From: Bacillaceae bacterium SAS-127
Lineage (GTDB): Bacteria; Bacillota; Bacilli; Bacillales; Domibacillaceae
Length of the DNA: 43,744 nucleotides
NCBI GenBank assembly: GCA_002261155.1
Contig: NKXN01000094.1
Span: 1 to 43,744, forward strand
Direction: 5' to 3'
Part shown: positions 26,384 through 35,970 of the stretch, in pieces
How positions within the stretch are numbered: position 1 is the first letter of the stretch
Layout: every line of letters starts with the position of its first letter
Notes under the pieces: model-generated
Told to the model about the DNA's origin: nothing
The model's input: only the letters and a program-made list of their open reading frames with translations
Database searches by the model: none
Made by a program: the position numbers and the translations under genes

Positions 26384-26842
26384 TTAATCATTTAGGCGTT
26401 TAGAGCCGATATATTTTTTCGTCCAATAAGAGTTACTTACTTTATCAATACGTACACCTTTAGAAGCAGAGTGGATAAATTGGTTGTTTCCTAAATAAAT
26501 ACCAACGTGGGAAGCGCCTTTTTTGTATGTACTGAAGAACATTAAATCTCCAGGCTCCATGCTTGATTTAGTAACTTTCGCACCTTTTGTATACATTTGA
26601 GCTGCTGTACGAGGTAGCTGTACGCCGTTTTTCTTATGAGCGTATTGGATAAACCCAGAGCAATCGAATCCTTTTGGTGTCGTTCCACCCCATTTATATG
26701 GAGTTCCGATATGCTTTTTCGCTTCTGTTATTACGTTTTCTTTTGAATAAGCCGCATCTGCAGATTGTGTAGGTAAAAGTAAACTTGCGCTTAATAGTAA
26801 AGAACTGAATGTTACTGTTAGAAATTTTCTCACTTGATTCAC
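26384..26842 (-). CDS. secreted NlpC/P60 cell-wall endopeptidase, copy 2
   Basis: A 152-residue protein with the same plan as its downstream neighbour: signal peptide ending near SADA, then one NlpC/P60 domain with the catalytic Cys in FDCSGFIQYAH, the His in SHVGIYLG and the His in NQFIHSA. Substitutions between the copies are scattered and mostly conservative, so both are probably active. It ends with two extra residues. The start is again GTG (26842) or a second GTG nine bases on, behind AGGTGA. Each copy has its own promoter and terminator. A perfect WalR-type box upstream suggests control by the WalRK wall-homeostasis system, as for lytE and cwlO in B. subtilis. Confidence 0.92.
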   Translation of the reverse strand: MNQVRKFLTVTFSSLLLSASLLLPTQSADAAYSKENVITEAKKHIGTPYKWGGTTPKGFDCSGFIQYAHKKNGVQLPRTAAQMYTKGAKVTKSSMEPGDLMFFSTYKKGASHVGIYLGNNQFIHSASKGVRIDKVSNSYWTKKYIGSKRLND

Positions 26843-26914
26843 CTTAGTCCCTTTCCCTTATCGTTTTATATATTCTGTCTGTTTATTTATGTAGTAAATT
26901 TTTCTTCTGTAGAT

Positions 26915-26920
26915 AATATA
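26915..26920 (-). promoter_or_regulatory. extended -10 box of NlpC/P60 gene 2
   Basis: The reverse strand reads TGATATATT: TGn plus TATATT. Flanking bases (AACGACA...TTTTCTG) are shared with copy 1. Confidence 0.5.
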
Positions 26921-26963
26921 TCAGAAAATTGTCGTTTTCTAGGTTACAGTTCCTTTAAAAAAT

Positions 26964-26980
26964 GTTACAGGAGTATTACA
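26964..26980 (-). promoter_or_regulatory. WalR (YycF)-like box upstream of NlpC/P60 gene 2
   Basis: The reverse strand reads TGTAAT, ACTCC, TGTAAC, an exact match to TGTWAH-N5-TGTWAH. It sits 44 bases upstream of the -10 box. Confidence 0.65.
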
Positions 26981-27134
26981 GAGTTGTCATGTATCAGTTT
27001 TTGTCTGTTGGCGACGAATTAGTCAATGAAAAAAATTTGTAATAGTTTTGTTATGGATGAAGGGGAAAGAAGGGAGAGACGGGAAATATATGCGTGGAAG
27101 GAAAAATCGTGTGTGATATTAAGGAGGGATAGGA

Positions 27135-29435
27135 ATGGAAGATACAAGCTTCGCAATTCATCCAGATCGAGAAAAAGAAGCAGATGAACATAAGTTTTAT
27201 GATGTTGGCGATGTAAAGGAATGGCAGACAAAAGCGGATAGTGTGCACTTTATTTGTCGCAATGGTTATGTTGTTGTGCAATTTTATTGTGAGGAGATAC
27301 TTCGTGTCACGATGAACCCAACGAGTGTCCCGACAATGGAGCAAAGTTTTGCGGTCGTCATGAAAAAAGAACAAGTATCATTTGAGGTGAAGGAAACAGC
27401 GGATGCTGTGTACATAACAGCTGAAAAATTAACAGCAAAAATCACTCTTTCACCGTTTCGATTTCTTGTGACAGATGCTAGCGGACGAACGCTCCTTCAT
27501 GAAGGGGAGCGAGGCATGGCGAGTCGTCGCACAGGTGAAGTTATCTGCTTTAAAGAGATGGAAAAGGACGATCATTTTTACGGGTTTGGAGAAAAAACGA
27601 GCTTTCTAGATAAGCGTGGCGAAAAAATGACGATGTGGAATTCTGATGTGTTCGCTCCTCATAACCCAGAAGTGGATGCGCTCTATCAATCCATTCCTTT
27701 TTTTGTGACGGTTCGAGGTGGACAAGCGCACGGTCTGTTTTTCGATAATACGTTTGAAACGGTGTTTGACTTAAAACAAGAGAGCCATCGTTATTCATTT
27801 TCAGCGGCTGGAGGCGAGCTTGATTATTACGTGATCGCAGGCCCTTCTCCAAAAGCTGTCGTTCAGCAATATGCCAGATTGACGGGACGAATGGCATTGC
27901 CACCAAAATGGGCGCTCGGTTACCATCAATCGCGCTATAGCTATAAAACAGAAGCGGAAGTTCGTGAACTCGTTCGCACTTTTCAAGAAAAGGGTATTCC
28001 GCTCGATGCGATTTATTTAGACATTCATTATATGGAAGGCTATCGGGTGTTTACGTTTAATCGGGATCGTTTTCCAAATCCGGAGCAGTTGATTGCTGAA
28101 TTAAAAGCTGCGGGTATTCATGTCGTACCGATTGTGGACCCAGGGGTTAAGCGTGACCCGGAATATCCCGTTTATTTAGAAGGAGTGAGAGCGGGACATT
28201 TTTGCCGTTATGCAGAAGGAGATATTTATTTCGGAGATGTTTGGCCAGGAGAAAGTGCGTTTCCCGATTTTACGAATCAAGACGCGCGTGAATGGTGGGG
28301 AGAGTGGCAAAAATTTTACACCGACCTCGGAATAGAAGGCGTTTGGAATGATATGAATGAGCCAGCCGTATTCAATGAAACGAAAACGATGGATGTGGCA
28401 GTCTTGCATGATAATGATGGCTATTCAAAGACACATCGTGAGCTTCATAACGTGTACGGTTTATTGATGGGAGAAGCGACATATAGCGGATTGAAAAAAT
28501 TATTAAATGGAAAACGGCCATTTGTGTTAACACGTGCTGGGTTTGCCGGTGTGCAGCGATATGCAACGGTATGGACAGGGGATAATCGCAGTTTCTGGGA
28601 GCATTTGCAAATGTCAATGCCAATGTGTATGAATCTTGGGATGTCCGGCGTACCGTTTTCGGGAGCGGATGTTGGTGGGTTTGCCCACGATGCTAATGCT
28701 GACTTACTTGTTCGATGGACGCAACTTGGCGCCTTTATGCCTTATTTCCGCAACCATTCCAATTTAGGCACGGTGCATCAGGAGCCATGGTCGTTTGGAG
28801 AAGAAGCAGAAGCCATCGTTAAAAAATATATTGAACTTCGCTACCGTTGGTTGCCGCATTTTTACACATTGTTTCATGAGGCAAGTGTCACTGGTTTGCC
28901 TGTCATGCGACCGCTTGTTATGGAATATCCTGATGATGCCAATACCTTTAATTTAGCGGATCAATTTTTAATCGGGGAGAATGTTTTAGTCGCTCCAATT
29001 ACGACGCCTGATACGTATCATCGAGTCGTGTATTTACCAGAGGGAGAATGGATCAATTATTGGACGGATGAATCAACGAGCGGAGGCAAGCATATTTTAG
29101 TTGAGGCGAAGTGGGAGGAGCTGCCTTTGTTTGTTAAAGCAGGAACCATTCTTCCGCAAGCTGATACTTTTAAGCCAGTTGATCAATTAAGCATTCATGT
29201 CTATCCGAGTGAGGAAGTGTGTGAATACACATTGTATGATGACGACGGCGAGACCTTTGCTTATCAAGCAGGCGACTATTTTCAGTTGTATTTGAAAGCA
29301 TGGAAACAAGGTGAAACCGTCTATATTGAAACAGAAGAATTACACGGAGCACATCAGCCTAATTGGAAAGAGGTCTCCATTAACGTGCATGGGTTAGTGA
29401 GTAAAATAGTGATTAACGGGAAAGAACAATTATAA
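27135..29435 (+). CDS. alpha-glucosidase, glycoside hydrolase family 31
   Basis: A cytoplasmic enzyme of 766 residues without a signal peptide. The GH31 nucleophile is Asp406 in GVWNDMNEPAVF, and the acid/base is Asp483 in WTGDNRSFWEHL. The N-terminal beta-sandwich holds HFYGFGEKTSFLDKRG, the barrel begins at PPKWALGYHQSRYSYK, and the C-terminus has the usual beta domains (YTLYDDDGETFAYQAGDY). It would release glucose from alpha-linked oligosaccharides taken into the cell; alpha-xylosidase activity cannot be excluded. An AAGGAGGG site precedes ATG 27135. It is a single-gene unit; no sugar transporter or regulator lies beside it. Confidence 0.93.
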   Translation: MEDTSFAIHPDREKEADEHKFYDVGDVKEWQTKADSVHFICRNGYVVVQFYCEEILRVTMNPTSVPTMEQSFAVVMKKEQVSFEVKETADAVYITAEKLTAKITLSPFRFLVTDASGRTLLHEGERGMASRRTGEVICFKEMEKDDHFYGFGEKTSFLDKRGEKMTMWNSDVFAPHNPEVDALYQSIPFFVTVRGGQAHGLFFDNTFETVFDLKQESHRYSFSAAGGELDYYVIAGPSPKAVVQQYARLTGRMALPPKWALGYHQSRYSYKTEAEVRELVRTFQEKGIPLDAIYLDIHYMEGYRVFTFNRDRFPNPEQLIAELKAAGIHVVPIVDPGVKRDPEYPVYLEGVRAGHFCRYAEGDIYFGDVWPGESAFPDFTNQDAREWWGEWQKFYTDLGIEGVWNDMNEPAVFNETKTMDVAVLHDNDGYSKTHRELHNVYGLLMGEATYSGLKKLLNGKRPFVLTRAGFAGVQRYATVWTGDNRSFWEHLQMSMPMCMNLGMSGVPFSGADVGGFAHDANADLLVRWTQLGAFMPYFRNHSNLGTVHQEPWSFGEEAEAIVKKYIELRYRWLPHFYTLFHEASVTGLPVMRPLVMEYPDDANTFNLADQFLIGENVLVAPITTPDTYHRVVYLPEGEWINYWTDESTSGGKHILVEAKWEELPLFVKAGTILPQADTFKPVDQLSIHVYPSEEVCEYTLYDDDGETFAYQAGDYFQLYLKAWKQGETVYIETEELHGAHQPNWKEVSINVHGLVSKIVINGKEQL

Positions 29436-29447
29436 GATAAAAGCTGC

Positions 29448-29513
29448 CAACAACCGAGAGACCGTTCTTAAAGCGATTGGAAAATTAGAGCAAAAGGCAA
29501 AAGGTTCTTGAGG
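29448..29513 (+). other. short orphan coding-like fragment after the glucosidase gene
   Basis: The bases after the GH31 stop read, in one frame, AANNRETVLKAIGKLEQKAK and then a stop at 29511-29513. The stretch has no start codon or ribosome site. It has the look of a lost helical C-terminus, possibly a relic of a decayed gene. I do not recognise the parent. Confidence 0.2.
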
Positions 29514-29536
29514 ATTTGGATATAGAATATAATGAA

Positions 29537-29585
29537 AAGCCGTTTCATAAAGGACTGCCTCTTTATGAAACGGCTTCTTTTTTTA
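29537..29585 (+). terminator. terminator after the GH31 gene
   Basis: AAGCCGTTTCATAAAG (29537-29552) pairs perfectly with CTTTATGAAACGGCTT (29561-29576), followed by CTTTTTTT. Confidence 0.92.
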
Positions 29586-29627
29586 TCAGTGGAGGATGAA
29601 GAAAATCCCCGCTGATTGAAGTTTCAC
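29585..29627 (+). repeat. dispersed imperfect palindrome, copy 2
   Basis: ATCAGTGG, a 15-base spacer, then CCCCGCTGATTGAAGTTTCAC. Arms and right flank match copy 1 at 9881-9920 (opposite strand). It abuts the stop of the next gene and could also act as its terminator. Confidence 0.55.
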
Positions 29628-31823
29628 TTATTTCTTCACCAGCGTTTCCAAAATGGCATCTCCATTTGTAGCTACGCGGATGAGGGCGTAGTTTTTGTCT
29701 TCCCATTTTTGTCCGGTGTTTTCCGGAATGAAGAAGTGTTCAATTCCGAGATCGAGAGTGCCGTATTTTACTTTGCCTTGAAGGGTTACTTTTTGTTCAT
29801 TTACAATGGCTGGCTCATTAGCGGAAACGAAGGTTTTCGGTTTATAAACCGGCACTTCCTTTCCGTTTACGCGAACACTTTCAGTGGATTTTTCTAAAAT
29901 GATGTGAATGTTGCCTTCTAGGGAATCTTGTTTGTCTAAAAATTGCGTATGCACTTCATAGTTTAGCTGCACGTAATCTCCTTGTAATAGCGAACGAGGA
30001 TCGAGTGGTTCTAATTTTAAGGCGACCAGTTGTCCGTTTTGGAGGAGCTGTTCTTTTTGCCATGAAGTAAAACTGATAAAAGCTAGCTGTAAGACAAAAA
30101 TGACAAGGATAGGTTTCCAGTTCCATTTTAAAATATTACGCGATTTTTCTGTATGCTTCCGACCCCAAACAAAGAAGATTAGGAAGAAAATTGCACTTAA
30201 AATAAACAAAGCGAGCGATTTATGGAGAAGATCCCATACATATTCGTAATATTTCCAAATAAGAAAGGCAGATAAAGCAACCCAAGTAGACCAGCGATAG
30301 ATTCTCGATTCACTTTTTGATTGGAACAAATGAATAAAAAGATAGACAATAAACACGAGATGATAAATGATCGCTAGCGTGACAGATAGATCATCGCTAA
30401 ACGTTAAATATAGGAAGTAAACGAGCGATAAAAGATAACTAAGCAGTCCTAAAGGTGTTTGTTTTAATGTGAAAAAGACCGCAGCATTCAACAGTCCAAG
30501 CAAGAGTAAACTAGCTGAAAGTGATTGCCAACTTAAATTATAAGTAGAAATCGTCATCGTAATCGCAGCCACTAGTCCGACATTTAAAGCGACATAATAC
30601 AGCGAGGCTTCTTTTTTCTGAAACAAAATGGCTGTCATCACAGCAAAAGAGACCGTAATCAGCCATATCGCCCATGTTTCATCGATCATGAAGGCAAAAG
30701 GGAACAAGAAAATAATCCCTGTTACTTGCAATGTGAGGCGAACGACGATAAACGATGTCTTTTTTATGAGTAGCCCTGCACCTATGCAAACGATTCCGAG
30801 CAATAAATAGGCATATTTGATCCCATCCATGAAGCCAAACATTAAGAAGATGAAGGAACTGAGAGAAGCAAGAGCAACGATCGTTCCTAAAAACGATAGG
30901 ATTCCAACGAAAAATTGATACGTATAGCGAGACCATTTGTGATCTGTTTCCGCCGCATTCTTCTTGAATTTCTGCAGGAAATAAATGCTGAAGGCGAAGA
31001 GAGCGATTAACAATAAAAAGCCGATATAAAATAAAGCTTCGCCAAACATAAATAAGAAGATGAAAAAGACATTGTAGATAATATAAAAACCAAAGAACAA
31101 TAAATGGACAGCCATTTCTACTGGATGATGCTTGCGTTCTCGCTCAAACCGCCGCCAAAATAGAACGATGAAACCGATATACAAACCGTGCAATAGTAAA
31201 AATGGTAGGGAGGTCGAATCGAATTCCATAAATAGATCATATAAAGAATGCTTATTTAATAAGAATACTGCGCAGTATTGGGTGATGATTAACGTCACAA
31301 ACGCCAATTTTTCTCGACCCGTTTTTTTCAACAAAAAGAATAATGTTAGATGCAGAATGATTAAGCTTACATAAATGCCAAGTTCCTCCCAGTTGCTATA
31401 TTCGAGCCATAGACCAGTTGGATAAATCTTTTGCCAAACGGTCAACTCGAACAAAAGTAAGGACAGCCAATAAAATGGTTCATATTTCGTTAACAAAGCC
31501 AACAGTAGTACGGGAACGAGCCAAATCAAAAATAAAGCATAGGAATCAGCGTGGGAATTATACATTTGACCGATGAGCGCTACGCTGACACCAAAAGCAA
31601 TCGCTGCGGTCAATAGCCACCAGTTGCTTAAATACTGAAAGGTCATGCTTCGTTTATATAAAGCAGAAGCAATGTAGCTGACTATGATCAAACTCAGGCT
31701 TAATCCAATTTTCACTGGCCGATCAAGCGTCGGCCAATTCGAAGCGAAAAAATAAATAACACCCGCTAGGAGGAACACTAAGCCAAGGATATAAGGAATA
31801 TCTCCGCGTTTATTAGTCATCAT
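29628..31823 (-). CDS. DUF2157 / GDYXXLXY-domain polytopic membrane protein
   Basis: A 731-residue membrane protein. The N-terminal part has the DUF2157 look (paired helices ILGLVFLLAGVIYFFASNWP and onward), the middle has about 18-20 hydrophobic helices, and the last 170 residues form a soluble GDYXXLXY domain with the naming motif GDYVQLNY in LDPRSLLQGDYVQLNYEV. Function is unknown in the literature I recall; the soluble domain probably faces outward after the last helix. The start is ATG 31823, seven bases after AGGAGG. The open frame could begin one codon earlier at TTG, which is less likely. Elsewhere DUF2157 and GDYXXLXY are often separate proteins, so this is a fused form. Confidence 0.8.
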   Translation of the reverse strand: MMTNKRGDIPYILGLVFLLAGVIYFFASNWPTLDRPVKIGLSLSLIIVSYIASALYKRSMTFQYLSNWWLLTAAIAFGVSVALIGQMYNSHADSYALFLIWLVPVLLLALLTKYEPFYWLSLLLFELTVWQKIYPTGLWLEYSNWEELGIYVSLIILHLTLFFLLKKTGREKLAFVTLIITQYCAVFLLNKHSLYDLFMEFDSTSLPFLLLHGLYIGFIVLFWRRFERERKHHPVEMAVHLLFFGFYIIYNVFFIFLFMFGEALFYIGFLLLIALFAFSIYFLQKFKKNAAETDHKWSRYTYQFFVGILSFLGTIVALASLSSFIFLMFGFMDGIKYAYLLLGIVCIGAGLLIKKTSFIVVRLTLQVTGIIFLFPFAFMIDETWAIWLITVSFAVMTAILFQKKEASLYYVALNVGLVAAITMTISTYNLSWQSLSASLLLLGLLNAAVFFTLKQTPLGLLSYLLSLVYFLYLTFSDDLSVTLAIIYHLVFIVYLFIHLFQSKSESRIYRWSTWVALSAFLIWKYYEYVWDLLHKSLALFILSAIFFLIFFVWGRKHTEKSRNILKWNWKPILVIFVLQLAFISFTSWQKEQLLQNGQLVALKLEPLDPRSLLQGDYVQLNYEVHTQFLDKQDSLEGNIHIILEKSTESVRVNGKEVPVYKPKTFVSANEPAIVNEQKVTLQGKVKYGTLDLGIEHFFIPENTGQKWEDKNYALIRVATNGDAILETLVKK

Positions 31824-31883
31824 CAAAATAACCTCCTTATCTTCACTATAATGGAAAAAACTAATTATGGAAATTATTTATTG

Positions 31884-31917
31884 ATAAAAAAACTGACTCA
31901 ACTAAAAAGGGAGTCAG
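31884..31917 (-). terminator. terminator of the HemAT-like gene
   Basis: CTGACTC (31893-31899) pairs with GAGTCAG (31911-31917). On the reverse strand it is followed by a T run (A run 31885-31892). Confidence 0.85.
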
Positions 31918-31933
31918 GTATTATATGCCACCA

Positions 31934-33229
31934 TTATAAAATTGTTAATGCATGTTCTAGCTTTTGTGATGTTGTCATCACTTCTTTGGCAGCTTTTCCA
32001 ACCGACTCGACTACTTGATGTAGTTCGGTCATATGGGTGGAGAATTTTTCAATGTCTTCAATACTTAAATCGATAGAGGACATAATGTGACGGAAAGATT
32101 CCATTGATTTTTCGCTTTCCTCTTGACCAGCTAATACTAGTTTTTGAACGTTATCAATGGCGACAACGACGTCTTGTGTGACGCTGCCAGAATGCTCAAT
32201 TAAAGTAGCAATTCGATCAACGGATTGCTTCGTTTGGTCAGCTAACTTCCGTACCTCTTCTGCCACAACAGCAAATCCTTTGCCGTGCTCGCCGGCTCTA
32301 GCTGCCTCGATTGCTGAATTAAGGGCTAAAAGATTTGTTTGATCAGCAATATCTTTTACCATTTGTACGACTTCTTGAATTTGTTTAGAAGCTGTATTTA
32401 AATCAGCTATTTTCGTTGCCATGCCGCTCGTCTCACTAGCAATTGTATCTGATGTGTTTGCTAGCTTTTCTATTTGAGTAATCCCTTTTTGAGATGTTTG
32501 CTTCGTCTCATGTGAGCGTTGAATGCTGCCACTCACTTCTGCATCTAGTTCTGTTGTTTTATGCATGAGACTAGTCATCGTATAGGTAGCAGAAGTTAAT
32601 TCTTCTTCAATCGCCGAAGCAATTTCACCGATGTCTGTTTTAACGGTAGTTTTCACTTGTTCTTGCTTTTCTCGTATTGCTCTTTCTGCACTTTTATCAA
32701 ATTCTTCGAGGACGATTTGTTGCTCGAAGTTTAAGATTTTGTTGACTGACAAAATAAGTCGGCGTTCTTCTTCAGTTGAAAGCTGCTGTTGATAAATAAT
32801 TTCTGTAATTGTCGTTTGTAAATTTTGGAATGCACCGATATACCATTTCGGATAAAGACCGATGCGTAGATGAACGCGAGCGACACCCATTCTTTTTAGA
32901 ATGTAATCATCATCGATCCGTCCTTCAAACAGTTCAATTAAATGATGGTGTAATGTTTGCCTAAGTCGGTCGGTTGTACTATGCTTTTGGATAATGTTCA
33001 ATAAATGAGGGAGAGCCATAATCGTTGAGTAAAAGGCTTCCACAACTGTTTCGATATTTTGTTCAATCGTTGTTTTTAATGAGCGAATATTGCGTAAATC
33101 TTCTACTGTTAACTTGATCATTTTTAGTTGGTCAAGTCTTTCTTGTCGATCGATAAAAATCCCGACAGATGAAAAATCTATGTTAGAATGCAAAGGTTGG
33201 ACAGCTTGTTTCTTTTTGAATAGTTTCAT
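31934..33229 (-). CDS. hemAT: heme-based aerotactic transducer (globin-coupled chemoreceptor)
   Basis: A soluble chemoreceptor of 431 residues, matching B. subtilis HemAT (432). Residues 15-175 form a sensor globin; the proximal heme ligand is His120 in [19 protein letters not shown], corresponding to His123 of HemAT-Bs. Residues about 200-431 are the methyl-accepting signalling domain with the conserved hairpin tip [24 protein letters not shown]. No membrane helix is present. It binds O2 and signals to CheA. The ATG has AAGGAG upstream. It begins 30 bases after the stop of the PAS-GGDEF-EAL gene in the same direction, so oxygen sensing and c-di-GMP control are probably co-expressed. Confidence 0.93.
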   Translation of the reverse strand: MKLFKKKQAVQPLHSNIDFSSVGIFIDRQERLDQLKMIKLTVEDLRNIRSLKTTIEQNIETVVEAFYSTIMALPHLLNIIQKHSTTDRLRQTLHHHLIELFEGRIDDDYILKRMGVARVHLRIGLYPKWYIGAFQNLQTTITEIIYQQQLSTEEERRLILSVNKILNFEQQIVLEEFDKSAERAIREKQEQVKTTVKTDIGEIASAIEEELTSATYTMTSLMHKTTELDAEVSGSIQRSHETKQTSQKGITQIEKLANTSDTIASETSGMATKIADLNTASKQIQEVVQMVKDIADQTNLLALNSAIEAARAGEHGKGFAVVAEEVRKLADQTKQSVDRIATLIEHSGSVTQDVVVAIDNVQKLVLAGQEESEKSMESFRHIMSSIDLSIEDIEKFSTHMTELHQVVESVGKAAKEVMTTSQKLEHALTIL

Positions 33230-33259
33230 GTTTGTAATCTCCTTGGTGATTCGAGCGAA

Positions 33260-35697
33260 TTAATTTTTAAAGATGAGCCGACTAAACTCATCTGGTGGCA
33301 CCGGTCGACTGAAGAAGTAACCTTGTAGCTGATTGCACATTTGCTCTTTTAAAAATGTGGCATGTTGCTTCGTTTCTACACCTTCTGCAATGACAGCAAG
33401 TCCCATGTTATGGGCTAAATTAATAATCGTTTTAATAATTGCTTGATTTTTTTCATTTAAATCTCTAACGAATGATTGATCGATTTTCAAATGATCAATA
33501 GGGAACTCGCTTAAATGTTTGAGTGAGCTATATCCAGTTCCGAAATCATCAATACTAATTTGAATGCCGAGATTTTTCAGTTGTTGTAAAATAGTCAATG
33601 CGAAATTTACATCTACTGTCATACTTTCAGTGATTTCTAGTTCTAAATATTTCGTATCTAGTTGTGTTTCTTTGAGTACATGTTGTACTTTTAAGGCGAA
33701 ATTAGATCGCATAAATTGACGTAAAGAAACGTTTACAGAAATGGTTAATTTTTCGCTTCCTTGTTCATGCCATTTTTTCATTTGTTGACAAGCGGTTGTT
33801 AATACCCAATCCCCTATGGAGGAAATTAAGCCGTTTTCTTCGGCGATCGGAATAAATTCTGCCGGACTGATGAAGCCGAGCTCGGGGTGAAACCAACGAG
33901 CTAGCGCTTCCGCTCCTACAATTTCGTTTGTTAGCGTACTAATTTTTGGTTGATAATATACTTGTAATTGTTGTTTTTTAATCGCTTTTCGTAAATCGAT
34001 TTCTAGTCTTAACTTTCTTGAAAGTGAATCTTGAAGCTCCTGGTTAAAAAATTGATATGTATTTTTCCCGTTCTGTTTGGCTACATACATAGCGATATCC
34101 GCGTTTTTAAGGAGCAGTTCTTGACCCTTCCCGTGATCTGGGAAAATACTAATACCGATACTTGGTGAAGTGTATACTTCGGTACGATCGAAATCAAACT
34201 TCATCGATAAGCTAGCTAGTAATCTTTTCGCTACAAAGTCTACATCCTCTCGTTTGATATCTTTTAATAGCACAACGAATTCGTCGCCGCCAAAGCGCGA
34301 AATAATATCTCCTTTTCTAAGTTGCTTCTGTAACCGCTTCGACACTTGTACGAGAAGAGAATCACCTATTGCATGACCTAGTGTGTCATTAATCTTCTTG
34401 AAGTAATCAAGGTCAATAAACATAAGAGCGATTTTATTTCCAGCTGTTTCTGCTTGTTGGAGGGCAGTGGTTAACTCTTTTATAAACATTGTCCGATTAG
34501 GAAGACCAGTCAGAGAGTCATAATGAGCCATCCGATAAATCGTTTGTTCATACCTTTTACGATCCGTTATGTCAGTCGCGGACCCAACGACCTCTTGCAC
34601 GATTCCGTTCTCGGTAATTGGCGACAAATTAATAACAAAGCTTCGACGGTAATAAGTAAATTCAAAGTTAACGTATATTCCTTGGAACGCTTTAGAAAGA
34701 TGTGTCATTAAAATGTTAGCGGCTTCAGCTGGAAAGATATCAAAAGGCGTTTTATTTTCAATATGCTCCGTTGTTAATTTATATCTTTTCACCATTTTCC
34801 CTTCGGATAAGCTAAATACAATATCTCCTGATTGATTACGTCTGACCTTAAATATACAGTTTTGCAGGCTTTTAATTGTTCTTCTAAAATCATTGTGAAG
34901 AGCTTCTGCTAAGGCAAGTTCGGCATGAATACGATCAGTAATATCGGTACGAATCGCCACAAATTGATAGGGCTCTCCTTCATCGTCAAGAAACGGAACG
35001 ATCGTCGTGCTCATCCAATATTCAGTACCATCCTTTGCTCGATTCTTCACTTCTCCTTTCCAAACTTTTTTCGCTTGAATCGTATTCCACATATCTTGAA
35101 AGAAAGATTTCGGATGATGCCCGGAATTGATGACGCGATGAGTTTTACCAATCAGTTCTTCCCGTTTATATTTGGATATTTGGCAAAATTTGTCGTTTAC
35201 ATCGGTGATCACTCCTTTATTCGTTGTAATAGCGACAATAGATGATTCATCTAACGCATTTTTAATATCTTGTAATTCTTTTAATGAGCGAGAAAAAGCA
35301 TTCTCTACTTTTTTTTGATCAGTCACGTTAGTACCAACCCAAAGAAAGAAACTTCTCTTTTTAGAAGTTGAGTTAAATGGAATTCTAGTGACATTAATCC
35401 AATAAGAAGTCCCATCTGTAGAGCCTAGTTGCAGTTCGCCTCGTTGTAATTTCTGTGCGGCAGTGGGGTGATCGAGCACAGACAGAGTTTTTGGCTCTAT
35501 TGTAGTTATATAGTTAAACATACATTGTCCAATCAAATACTCATCGGACATTTGGAACAATTGTTGAAAATGGGTGTTAGCAAATTGAAGGATCCCTTGA
35601 TCATCGGTAATGAAAAAAATGATGTATCATTTAGAGTTTGAAAAATAAGTTCCATATCTTGTGTGTTAGATATAATATCTGTAATTTTGTTGATCAT
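33260..35697 (-). CDS. PAS-GGDEF-EAL signalling protein, frameshifted near its N-terminus
   Basis: The uninterrupted frame runs from about 35612 to 33260. The natural start seems to be ATG 35697 (MINKITDIISNTQDMELIF) behind AGGAAGGG; that frame meets a seven-T run (35613-35619) where one missing T throws it out of phase. One added T joins it to ITDDQGILQFANTHFQQLFQ and completes the first PAS domain. Two more PAS domains follow, then GGDEF with intact RFGGDEF and the inhibitory RKGD site, then EAL with EALARW and DDFGTGYSS. All motifs for both synthesis and breakdown of c-di-GMP are kept. Without the repair, translation would have to begin internally (for example at MSDEYLIG). It is predicted to be cytoplasmic and is co-directional with hemAT. 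Confidence 0.85.
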
Positions 35698-35916
35698 TCT
35701 TCAACCCTTCCTTACGCATTATTGGTGTTTCTTTATAGTAAATTGGTTCTAGTTTACGGAATTGTAAATAGTACTTATTATTTATAATCTATTCCTTTGA
35801 TATATAACAGAAAACGTTATGAATAGCAATATATATATAGCTCTAATAATGGGACTTTTTGAAGTGAATTAATAGATAAATATTATCAGGAAATAATACC
35901 TATTTAGATTATAATG

Positions 35917-35960
35917 GAAAAACATCTGGGGAAGAGGGTCTTTTGCTTCCACCAGATGTT
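35917..35960 (-). terminator. terminator of the DASS transporter gene
   Basis: AACATCTGG (35921-35929) pairs with CCAGATGTT (35952-35960). T residues follow on the reverse strand. Confidence 0.8.
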
Positions 35961-35970
35961 AACGGATGAT

